Shown here: one piece after another, positions 1 through 5,838 of the stretch
Position numbering within the stretch: position 1 is the stretch's first letter
How the letters are laid out: every line of letters starts with the position of its first letter
Origin: Dysgonamonadaceae bacterium
Lineage (GTDB): Bacteria; Bacteroidota; Bacteroidia; Bacteroidales; Azobacteroidaceae
Direction: 5' to 3'
DNA: 6,291 bases
NCBI GenBank assembly: GCA_031276105.1
Contig: JAISNS010000201.1
Span: 1 to 6,291 of the forward strand
The notes under the pieces: model-generated
The model's input: the letters and a program-made list of their open reading frames with translations, nothing else
The model's database searches: none
What the model was told of the DNA's origin: nothing
Program-made: the position numbers and the translations under genes

Positions 1-192
1 TTCAACCCCGAAGGCCAATTCACCTCCATCGCCATCGTCAAAGCCGGCAAAGCGGCGCAAGGACAGGATTATGTGGACGGCATTTCGGGCGGAACAATCA
101 CCAGCCAAGGCGTAGACGCTATGCTGAAAGCAAGCATCGGCGCCTATGAACGATTCCTTAGGAATAGTGACAAGTCGGAGAGTGACAAGTGA
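1..192 (+). CDS. nqrC: Na+-translocating NADH:quinone reductase subunit C, 3' end (partial)
   Basis: The last 63 codons of NqrC, the periplasm-facing subunit that carries a covalently bound FMN and passes electrons within the sodium-pumping NADH:quinone oxidoreductase. The visible part contains YVDGISGGTITSQGV. SGGT corresponds to the family S-G-A-T flavinylation motif, and its threonine (codon 94-96) is the expected FMN attachment site (family knowledge, not shown here). The start lies before the window. The helix ending in AYERFL is followed by a charged tail, NSDKSESDK, encoded by the start of the GTGACAA repeat. The TGA stop (190-192) is itself part of that repeat, so the native C-terminus was probably altered when the repeat arose. 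nqrD and nqrE follow in the standard order, which confirms the identity. Confidence 0.93.
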   Translation, partial: FNPEGQFTSIAIVKAGKAAQGQDYVDGISGGTITSQGVDAMLKASIGAYERFLRNSDKSESDK

Positions 193-273
193 CAAGTGAC
201 AAGTGACGCTTCGCGAGTGACGAGTGAATAAGACACGCTTCGCGCACTTGTCACTCGTCACTTGTCACTCTCC
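177..273. repeat. Inverted repeat with heptamer tandem array in the nqrC-nqrD spacer
   Basis: Two 29-base arms (177-205 and 245-273) are complementary at 28 of 29 positions and enclose a 39-base loop. The left arm and loop are built on a 7-base period: AGTGACA three times from 181, then AGTGACG, CTTCGCG, AGTGACG and AGTGAAT, all in register. The right arm is the same array inverted. ACGCTTCGCG occurs twice in the loop region (206-215 and 235-244). The left arm overlaps the last codons and stop of nqrC. As RNA it would form a very stable hairpin in the middle of the nqr transcript. No T-run follows, so a processing or stability role is more plausible than termination (inference). Confidence 0.9.
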
Positions 274-290
274 AAACAAATAAACAAGCA

Positions 291-914
291 ATGAAAGAAA
301 AAAACAAAATCATTCTGTTCAATCCGTTGAGCAAAAACAATCCGGTGACGGTGCAGATGCTGGGCATCTGTTCGGCGCTCGCCGTGACGAGTAAATTAGA
401 GCCGAGCATCATCATGGCTATTTCGGTGGTGGCAGTCGTCGCCTTTTCCAACCTGATTATTTCGCTGATGCGTCGTTCCATTCCGAGCCGCATCCGAATC
501 ATTGTACAGTTGGTGGTGGTAGCCGCTTTGGTAACGATTATCAACGAGGTATTGAAAGCGTTTGCCTACGATGTGAGCAAACAATTATCGGTCTTTGTGG
601 GACTGATTATTACCAACTGCATCGTCATGGGGCGATTGGAAGCTTTCGCCTTGGGCAACAAACCTTGGCCTTCGTTTCTGGACGGAATCGGCAACGGCTT
701 GGGATACGGAATTATCCTTGTGATTGTCGGCTTCTTCCGCGAACTGTTGGGGTCGGGAACGCTGCTCAATTACCGCGTAATCCCGCAAGCCGCCTACGAC
801 GCCGGCTATCTCAACAACGGCCTGATGATTCTGCCGCCGATGGCGCTGATCGTCGTCGCCTGCATCATCTGGATACAGCGCGCCAAAGATAAAAATCTAC
901 AGGAACGGGAATAA
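291..914 (+). CDS. nqrD: Na+-translocating NADH:quinone reductase subunit D
   Basis: A 207-residue integral membrane subunit of the Nqr complex, of normal family length, with about six hydrophobic helices. It matches NqrD rather than its Rnf paralogue RnfE: SKQLSVFVGLIITNCIVMGR and GFFRELLGSG are NqrD signatures, and the C-terminal part containing NNGLMILPP is also NqrD-like. Cys27 (LGICSAL) and Cys110 (IITNCIV) align with the two cysteines that, with two from NqrE, hold the intramembrane [2Fe-2S] centre in Vibrio NqrD/E (established for the family). The ATG at 291 gives the standard N-terminus (NPLSKNNPVTVQMLG). No Shine-Dalgarno sequence is visible, which is usual for Bacteroidota. It lies 98 bases after nqrC, with the inverted repeat between them, and 40 bases before nqrE. 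Confidence 0.97.
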   Translation: MKEKNKIILFNPLSKNNPVTVQMLGICSALAVTSKLEPSIIMAISVVAVVAFSNLIISLMRRSIPSRIRIIVQLVVVAALVTIINEVLKAFAYDVSKQLSVFVGLIITNCIVMGRLEAFALGNKPWPSFLDGIGNGLGYGIILVIVGFFRELLGSGTLLNYRVIPQAAYDAGYLNNGLMILPPMALIVVACIIWIQRAKDKNLQERE

Positions 915-954
915 CATAGTTCATAGTTTATAGTTCATAATTTACGATTCATTC
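914..954 (+). repeat. Heptamer tandem array between nqrD and nqrE
   Basis: The whole nqrD-nqrE spacer is a degenerate 7-base tandem array: ACATAGT, TCATAGT, TTATAGT, TCATAAT, TTACGAT, TCATTC, running into the ATG of nqrE. Each of the first three units contains TAG and the fourth contains TAA, so a + strand stop occurs in every frame just after the nqrD stop (912-914). No hairpin and no promoter are recognisable. It has the same period and a similar position to the arrays at 181 and 5211, but a different sequence. Confidence 0.8.
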
Positions 955-1572
955 ATGCAAGAATATTTAAGTACATTCACCCGCTCGGTTTTCATGGAAA
1001 ACATGCTCTTCGCTTATTTTTTGGGCATGTGTTCTTTCTTGGCCATTTCCAAGAACGTGAAAACCGCTTTCGGTCTGGGAATCGCCGTGACGTTTGTCCT
1101 CTTCATCACCCTGCCGATTAATTATTTGTTGGAAAACTATGTCCTGAAACAAGGTGCGTTGAGTTGGCTGGGGGCTTCGTTTGCAACGGTGGATTTGAGT
1201 TTCCTGAGTTTCATCATTTTCATCGCTGTTGTTGCGTCGTTTGTTCAACTGTTGGAAATGATTATTGAGCGCTTTCTGCCTGCCCTTTACAATTCGCTGG
1301 GCATTTTTCTTCCGCTGATTGCCGTCAACTGCGCCATTCTGGGCGCCTGCCTTTTTATGCAGCAAAAAGACTTTCCCAACGTGGGCATCGCAACGGTTTA
1401 CGGGTTGGGGTCGGGCGTCGGCTGGCTGCTGGCCATTACGGGCATGGCGGCGATTCGCGAAAAATTGCAGTACTCCGACGTCCCGAAGCCGCTGAAAGGA
1501 CTGGGCATTGCGTTTATCATTACGGCTCTGATGGGTTTGGGCTTCATGAGCTTTTCGGGGATAAAAATATAA
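955..1572 (+). CDS. nqrE: Na+-translocating NADH:quinone reductase subunit E
   Basis: A 205-residue polytopic membrane subunit of the Nqr complex. It is homologous to NqrD but inserted in the opposite orientation, and the two form a pseudo-symmetric pair around the membrane iron-sulfur centre. Signatures include [21 protein letters not shown] near the start (shown split: [16 protein letters not shown]), [44 protein letters not shown] and the ending [12 protein letters not shown]. Cys26 and Cys126 are the expected cluster ligands by comparison with Vibrio NqrE. Against my memory of Vibrio NqrE there is a short insertion around [17 protein letters not shown] (about residues 67-83), which I believe is shared by Bacteroides-type proteins. 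The usual next gene, nqrF (FAD and NADH-binding subunit), is not downstream; a DUF4153 gene starts 10 bases after the stop. Confidence 0.97.
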   Translation: MQEYLSTFTRSVFMENMLFAYFLGMCSFLAISKNVKTAFGLGIAVTFVLFITLPINYLLENYVLKQGALSWLGASFATVDLSFLSFIIFIAVVASFVQLLEMIIERFLPALYNSLGIFLPLIAVNCAILGACLFMQQKDFPNVGIATVYGLGSGVGWLLAITGMAAIREKLQYSDVPKPLKGLGIAFIITALMGLGFMSFSGIKI

Positions 1573-1582
1573 TTCAAAAAAT

Positions 1583-3319
1583 ATGAAACTCCTTTCACTT
1601 GCCTTAGTAAACAAAAAATTACAGTTGCTCATCCGACGCTTTCCCGTTGTCCTTTTGATGATTGCGGGTATCGCAGGATTGATGTTTGTGGAAATCAACG
1701 ACATCGGCCCGATTATTCCGTACCCGTGGTGGGTTTTCTTCATCGTTGGAACTTTCATCAGTTTGGTTGCCACTTTAGGAACGGAAAATCAGAAGAATTG
1801 GCTGTGGAAATACGGAATAATCCTCGGTTCGGTTTTGCTGTTGGGAGTTTATTGTTTTTTTCTGCCGCCGGAAGACCATCTTCACTTTGATCATTTTTTG
1901 CAAATTGGCCTTGGAGGAATTGCTTTTATTCCGGCTATCTTTTTCATTTCCTTTTTGAAGAAAAATCGGGATACCGCATTTTGGGCATTTTCGATAAAAA
2001 CGATTTTTTACGGATGCCTTGCTTTTCTGTTTGGCATTTTTCTATTTGCCGGATTGTGTTTAGCCGTTTATTCCATCGACAGTTTGTTTGACGTTAATGT
2101 TGAAGAAGAATTTTATGGGAATTTGTTGATAATCTGTTTCATTTTATTTTCGCCGGTTTATTTTTTGGCGAATATTCCCGGTAAAACGGCTAAATACGAC
2201 GAAGATATTTCATTTCCCAAAGCCTTAAAAATATTGGGTTTGTATATTTTATCACCCATTTTAGGCTTGTATATTCTTATATTATACGCATATTTGGCGC
2301 GTATCATTGCCGCATGGGAGTTGCCCGACGGGTGGGTATCCGTTTTGGTTTCCACGCTGGCAAGCAGCGGATTGCTGTTGATTTTAATCCTCTATCCGTT
2401 GTATTGGAAGAAGGAAAACAAAGTAGCCGTATTTTTGTCGCGTTATTTCGGATTATTGTTGTTGCCGTTGCTGGCGCTGATGACGATTGGAATTTTCAGG
2501 CGCATTGGCGATTACGGACTGACCATCAACCGCGGCTATCTCGTGCTGCTCAACGCATGGTTTTACGCGATATTCATTTATCTGTCGGTCACGCGGTCGA
2601 AACACATCAAATGGATTGTGATTTCGCCGGCGGTGATTTTATTTCTTGCTTCCGTTGGCCCTTGCCGGGTAAGTCGGATTACGCAGCGGGCGCTGATGCA
2701 CCGGTTGGAAGTCTGTTTTGCGCAAGCAGGCTTGTTGGAAAACGGCAAGCTCCCGCCCGCCGGTTCTTCGGACTTTTTCCTGAATGCCGACAATGAAACG
2801 AAAGAGAGAGTCGCCGAAACCCTGAAGTACCTCGTCGATACCTACGGCGTCGAGGCCGTGCAGCCCTTCTTTGCGGAAGACGTCGGCGTCCGCTCGCGCT
2901 TCGACCTGATGGCCGGCTTGAATCTGTCGCCGGTGAAGCCTTCGGACGATTCGTTTTACATCACGATGGACGATATTTATTTCCAACCGATTGCCGGTTA
3001 CACATCGTTTGTCGAGATAGACCTGTCGCCCCGCCATAAGAAAACAGCGCCCGCCCTGCTCAAAAACGACAGCCTCTACTTTGAAAATGAGCGCGACCGA
3101 CGGTCGTTTGTCCTCCCGCTGAAAGAACAAACGCTTCGCCTGATCGACGCCCAAGAAACAACTCAGGGATACCTCCCCTTTGCGCCGGACAGCCAAACAG
3201 GGCTTGTTCGAGGCAAGGACTGCCTGCTCCTCATCAAGTCGATCGGCGGAAAGAGGAGCGCGGCAAACGGCGACAGCCTGACGGTTCACTCCCTCTCGGG
3301 ATACCTCTTCTATAACTGA
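1583..3319 (+). CDS. DUF4153 family polytopic membrane protein
   Basis: A 578-residue protein. Residues 20-360 contain about 11 hydrophobic segments (roughly 20-37, 50-66, 78-95, 106-125, 138-164, 178-197, 217-244, 251-271, 285-305, 318-336, 343-360). Residues 365-578 form a polar, probably extracytoplasmic or cytoplasmic, domain. The stretch RRIGDYGLTINR (306-317), followed by a helix and then GPCRVSRITQRALMHRLE, is the most recognisable DUF4153 hallmark. The function of the family is unknown. The soluble part has HRLEVCFAQAGLL and LKYLVDTYGVEAVQPFF, which resemble C-terminal segments seen in Bacteroidota members. It starts 10 bases after nqrE and is likely co-transcribed with it, but nothing shows that it takes part in the Nqr complex. 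The membrane half is AT-rich and the soluble half GC-rich, partly because hydrophobic residues use T-rich codons. Confidence 0.85.
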   Translation: MKLLSLALVNKKLQLLIRRFPVVLLMIAGIAGLMFVEINDIGPIIPYPWWVFFIVGTFISLVATLGTENQKNWLWKYGIILGSVLLLGVYCFFLPPEDHLHFDHFLQIGLGGIAFIPAIFFISFLKKNRDTAFWAFSIKTIFYGCLAFLFGIFLFAGLCLAVYSIDSLFDVNVEEEFYGNLLIICFILFSPVYFLANIPGKTAKYDEDISFPKALKILGLYILSPILGLYILILYAYLARIIAAWELPDGWVSVLVSTLASSGLLLILILYPLYWKKENKVAVFLSRYFGLLLLPLLALMTIGIFRRIGDYGLTINRGYLVLLNAWFYAIFIYLSVTRSKHIKWIVISPAVILFLASVGPCRVSRITQRALMHRLEVCFAQAGLLENGKLPPAGSSDFFLNADNETKERVAETLKYLVDTYGVEAVQPFFAEDVGVRSRFDLMAGLNLSPVKPSDDSFYITMDDIYFQPIAGYTSFVEIDLSPRHKKTAPALLKNDSLYFENERDRRSFVLPLKEQTLRLIDAQETTQGYLPFAPDSQTGLVRGKDCLLLIKSIGGKRSAANGDSLTVHSLSGYLFYN

Positions 3320-3376
3320 GAACGACTTTGTTGTAACGAACAATAATTTATTTATCAAATAATTAAAATTTTCGAT

Positions 3377-5230
3377 ATGTTTTTCCGTTTTCTATTTTCC
3401 GTTTTATTAGCTGTCGCGCCGGTCGCCGCCGCGCAGCAGATAGCGCCCCGCGAGCCGAATACGCTCCGAATCATGAGCTACAACGTTTGTAATGGCCGCG
3501 GCCTCGACGGGCAGCTTGACTACGACCGCATGGCCGACGTCGTCCGATCTGCCGCGCCAGACATCGTCGCCATCCAAGAAGTGGACAGCGCTACGACCCG
3601 CAGCCAAGGCCGCTACGTTCTCAAAGAACTGGCCGACCGCTGCCTGATGTTCCCCTACTTCGCCCCAGCCATCGACTTCGACGGCGGGAAATATGGCATC
3701 GGCATCCTCTCGCGCGAAAAACCCCTCCGCCTGAAACAACTCCCGCTGCCCGGTCGCGAAGAAGCGCGCGCGCTGCTCGTCGCCGAATTTGAGCAATACC
3801 TTGTTGCCTGCACTCATCTCTCGCTGACCGCCGACGACCGGCTGGCCTCCGTCGCCCTCATCCGGCAAGAAGCCGAAGCCTGCGGAAAACCTTTCTTCCT
3901 CGCCGGCGACCTCAACGCTACGCCCGACGAGCGGCTTCACGCCGCGCTCCGCGAAACGTTTACCGTGCTCAACAACCCGGTGCAAAATACCTTCCCCGCC
4001 GATCGCCCCACCGAGTGTCTCGACTATATCTATGCCACCCAAACGACCCGTTTGGCCGTCATCCGGCGACAAGTGGTCAACGAAGCGGTCGCCTCCGACC
4101 ATCGCCCCGTTGTGGTCGACGTCCGGATCGCAACCCCGACCGACCGCCTCTTCCGGAGCCGCCCTTTCCTTCAAAACCCTGCCGAAGACGGCGTCACCGT
4201 CACGTGGTTCACCCACGCCCCGTCGCACAGTTGGATTGAATACGGCGACGATCCCGCGCTCGCCCATCCTCAAAAGGCCGAGCAAATCGTTGACGGGCAA
4301 GTCGTGTGCAATACCCAACATCATCAAATCCGCCTGACCGGCCTCCAGCCGGGAAAAACCTATTACTACCGCGCCCACTCGCGCGAGATACTCCACTATC
4401 AGGCCTATGCAAAAACATTCGGCGATCCGGTCGCTTCGGACGTCTATCATTTCACAACGCCTTCGGCCGATACCGACAGTTTCACGGCCGTCATCTTCAA
4501 CGACCTCCACCGCAACCGCACAACCCTCGATACCCTCGCCCGACTGCTCGACGGCCTGCGCTACGATTTCGTCGTCTTCAACGGCGATTGCATCGACGAC
4601 CCGCAAAACGAAAACGAGGCCGTAAACTTCCTCGTCGCCATGGCCGACCGGACGCACGCCGAAACGCACCCCTTCTTCTTCCTTCGCGGAAACCACGAGA
4701 TACGCGGAGCTTATTCCCTCCGCCTCCGCGAACTGATCGACTACCCCGACGGGAAAACCTACGGCGCCTTCTCGTGGGGCAACACGCGATTTGTCCTCCT
4801 CGACTGCGGCGAAGATAAACCCGACTCCACTTGGGTCTATTTCAACCTGAACCACTTCGAATCGCTCCGCCGCGAACAAACCGACTTCCTCCGTCGCGAA
4901 CTCGCCTCGCCCGTCTTCGCCAACGCCACGCGGCGTGTCTTGATTCACCATATCCCCCTCTACGGATCGACCGACGACTATAATCCCTGCCTCGACTACT
5001 GGGGCAACCTCCTCGCCAAAGCTCCTTTCGACCTCTGCCTCAACGCCCATACCCATCAATATGCCTACTACCCCCGCGGAAGCGCCGCGGGAAACAGCTA
5101 CCCCGTCATCATCGGCGGTGGCCCAAGCCCTCAAACCGCTACGCTGATGATCCTCAAAAAAACCGGCAAAGCCCTCCAACTAACCGTGCTCGACGCGGAA
5201 GGGGGAGAGAAACTGAAAACTAAAAACTAA
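3377..5230 (+). CDS. Secreted fusion: endonuclease/exonuclease/phosphatase domain + FN3-like + calcineurin-like metallophosphoesterase
   Basis: A 617-residue exported protein. Residues 1-19 look like a Sec signal peptide with cleavage near AAA-QQ; no lipobox cysteine is seen. Residues 30-252 are an EEP-fold hydrolase with the full motif set: SYN (Asn36), IQEVD (Glu68), THLSL, GDLN (Asp178, Asn180), LDYIY (Asp216) and SDHRP (Asp241, His242). Residues 260-365 resemble the fibronectin-III-like domain that precedes purple-acid-phosphatase-type enzymes (WIEYG, LTGLQPGKTYYYR). Residues 370-610 are a calcineurin-like phosphoesterase: DLH (Asp376, His378), GDCIDD (Asp404), GNHE (Asn439, His440), HHIPLYG (His524) and AHTH (His558, His560). 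Both active sites appear intact, so it probably releases phosphate from diesters or phosphorylated molecules outside the cytoplasm. The substrate is unknown. The last residues, KLKTKN, are encoded by the following heptamer array. The gene is GC-rich compared with the genes after it. Confidence 0.9.
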   Translation: MFFRFLFSVLLAVAPVAAAQQIAPREPNTLRIMSYNVCNGRGLDGQLDYDRMADVVRSAAPDIVAIQEVDSATTRSQGRYVLKELADRCLMFPYFAPAIDFDGGKYGIGILSREKPLRLKQLPLPGREEARALLVAEFEQYLVACTHLSLTADDRLASVALIRQEAEACGKPFFLAGDLNATPDERLHAALRETFTVLNNPVQNTFPADRPTECLDYIYATQTTRLAVIRRQVVNEAVASDHRPVVVDVRIATPTDRLFRSRPFLQNPAEDGVTVTWFTHAPSHSWIEYGDDPALAHPQKAEQIVDGQVVCNTQHHQIRLTGLQPGKTYYYRAHSREILHYQAYAKTFGDPVASDVYHFTTPSADTDSFTAVIFNDLHRNRTTLDTLARLLDGLRYDFVVFNGDCIDDPQNENEAVNFLVAMADRTHAETHPFFFLRGNHEIRGAYSLRLRELIDYPDGKTYGAFSWGNTRFVLLDCGEDKPDSTWVYFNLNHFESLRREQTDFLRRELASPVFANATRRVLIHHIPLYGSTDDYNPCLDYWGNLLAKAPFDLCLNAHTHQYAYYPRGSAAGNSYPVIIGGGPSPQTATLMILKKTGKALQLTVLDAEGGEKLKTKN

Positions 5231-5310
5231 AAGATAAAAGATAAAAATTACGCGAAGCGGCGCTTGTTTAGCGCCGCTTCGCGTAAAAATATGTCATTGA
5301 AATTATTTTC
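5211..5310. repeat. Direct repeat copy 1 (heptamer array + hairpin), left flank of the vapD pair
   Basis: Starts with a 7-base array: AACTGAA, AACTAAA, AACTAAA, AGATAAA, AGATAAA (5211-5245). It then enters a hairpin (5248-5286) and a tail ending in ATTATTTTC (to 5310). The segment 5220-5310 aligns with 5839-5922 at 81 of 84 positions, plus one 7-base insertion here, which is exactly one heptamer length. The TGA and TAA in the first three units fall in three successive reading frames, and the third is the actual stop of the phosphatase gene (5228-5230). The tail also supplies the upstream part of the promoter for the small gene at 5358. Confidence 0.92.
5248..5286. terminator. Perfect 16-bp GC-rich hairpin (copy 1)
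   Basis: TTACGCGAAGCGGCGC (5248-5263) pairs perfectly with 5271-5286 around a 7-base loop, TTGTTTA. It lies 17 bases after the stop of the phosphatase gene. On the + strand the 3' side reads AAAAT, not a T-run, so it is not a classical + strand intrinsic terminator. On the - strand the stem is followed by TTTTTATCTTTT, which does fit. It could still block transcription or protect the 3' end of the phosphatase message. The hairpin is certain; the terminator role is inference. Confidence 0.6.
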
Positions 5311-5335
5311 AATGAAAAAAAAATATCTACTTTTG
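5306..5335 (+). promoter_or_regulatory. Predicted Bacteroidetes-type promoter for the small gene-vapD pair
   Basis: TACTTTTG at 5328-5335 is an exact match to the Bacteroidetes sigma-ABfr -7 element TAnnTTTG. The -33 element (consensus TTTG, 19-21 bases upstream) is weak; the best candidate is the TTTTC around 5306-5310, 17-18 bases away. Transcription would start near 5341, leaving a short AT-rich leader before the ATG at 5358. An A9 run (5315-5323) lies between the two elements. The upstream edge belongs to repeat copy 1. Confidence 0.55.
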
Positions 5336-5357
5336 TAATCAAATAAAATTTATTAAT

Positions 5358-5534
5358 ATGAAAAAAGGAGACAAAGCAAAGGTTTCTCCGCGTCTTACAG
5401 GAGAACCGGACTGGATAGAAGGTGAGGTTATCGACATCGAAAAAAATCCGTTTAAAGGAATTGTAATTGCAATTAAAGATAAATTAGGAAGAATCTTTTG
5501 GGGAGAAGAAGAGTTTTTTTTGTCTGCAGATTAA
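5358..5534 (+). CDS. Small hypothetical protein, candidate VapD partner (antitoxin)
   Basis: A 58-residue protein beginning MKKGDKAKVSPRLTGEPDWI. It is rich in charged residues and predicted short beta strands (WIEGEVIDI, GIVIAIKD, GRIFWGEEEFF), with no membrane segment or signal peptide. The pattern recalls small SH3/KOW-like barrel proteins of Bacteroidota, and I do not recognise it as a characterised family. It has its own promoter just upstream and ends 24 bases before vapD. That is the gene order expected of an antitoxin-toxin pair and matches the vapX-vapD order reported in Haemophilus. The antitoxin role rests only on size, position and co-orientation. The start is the first ATG after the promoter, and the AT-rich leader has no Shine-Dalgarno site, as is usual here. 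A T8 run (5514-5521) near the 3' end could be slippage-prone. Confidence 0.75.
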   Translation: MKKGDKAKVSPRLTGEPDWIEGEVIDIEKNPFKGIVIAIKDKLGRIFWGEEEFFLSAD

Positions 5535-5558
5535 TTTTAAAATAAAGTAAAGAATCAC

Positions 5559-5837
5559 ATGTTTGCAATTGCTTTTGATATGTGCATAGCTGACCTCAGA
5601 AAACATTACGGAGAGCCATACAATAATGCTTATTTTGAGATTAAATCAACACTGAGGGAATATAATTTTTATAACACTCAGGGAAGCGTCTATTTGACGG
5701 AAAAAAACGATATGGCTAATCTATATCGGGCTATTGAAGCATTAAAAAAAATTGATTGGTTTAGAAAATCGGTCAGGGATATAAGGGCATTCAAGGTGGA
5801 AGACTGGAGCAATTTTACGGACGTCATAAAGAGATAA
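5559..5837 (+). CDS. vapD: VapD family endoribonuclease-like toxin
   Basis: A 92-residue standalone protein of typical VapD length. It closely follows the Helicobacter/Haemophilus VapD pattern: MFAIAFD at the start, [10 protein letters not shown] (16-25), TQGSVYL (40-46), and [20 protein letters not shown] (67-86), with the ending FTDVIK. VapD proteins have a Cas2-like ferredoxin fold and act as ribonucleases in the members studied. Asp7, after the first beta strand, matches the conserved catalytic aspartate and is present here. The gene is AT-rich, unlike the GC-rich phosphatase gene 300 bases upstream, and it sits between two copies of a direct repeat, which suggests acquisition or mobility (inference). 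It is probably expressed with the small gene at 5358. Its TAA stop lies in the first unit of the second heptamer array. Confidence 0.95.
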   Translation: MFAIAFDMCIADLRKHYGEPYNNAYFEIKSTLREYNFYNTQGSVYLTEKNDMANLYRAIEALKKIDWFRKSVRDIRAFKVEDWSNFTDVIKR

Positions 5838-5838
5838 G

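Noticed and set aside
291..1572. Possibility that the three genes are rnfG-rnfE-rnfA and not nqrC-nqrD-nqrE
   Set aside because: The absence of nqrF suggested it, but the motifs SKQLSVFVGLIITNCIVMGR and [11 protein letters not shown] and the ending MSFSGIKI are NqrD/NqrE signatures, not Rnf.
967..1773. 268-codon - strand frame over nqrE
   Set aside because: It is antisense to a confidently identified gene, its product is rich in Q/N/R with no domain, and it would cross the nqrE-DUF4153 junction.
3320..3376. Promoter for the phosphatase fusion in the 57-base spacer
   Set aside because: TTTG at 3327-3330 could be a -33 element, but no TAnnTTTG lies at the right distance; the best candidate, TATTTATC, matches poorly. 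Read-through from the upstream gene is equally likely.
3407..5179. Long open reading frame of 590 codons on the - strand, opposite the phosphatase fusion
   Set aside because: It mirrors a GC-rich gene with strong codon bias, which leaves the complementary frame open. The translation is low in recognisable domains, whereas the + strand frame has complete motifs of two enzyme families.
5231..5357. Riboswitch or small RNA before the vapD pair
   Set aside because: The only structure is the repeat hairpin, which lies upstream of the predicted promoter and is shared with copy 2; no riboswitch core was recognised.
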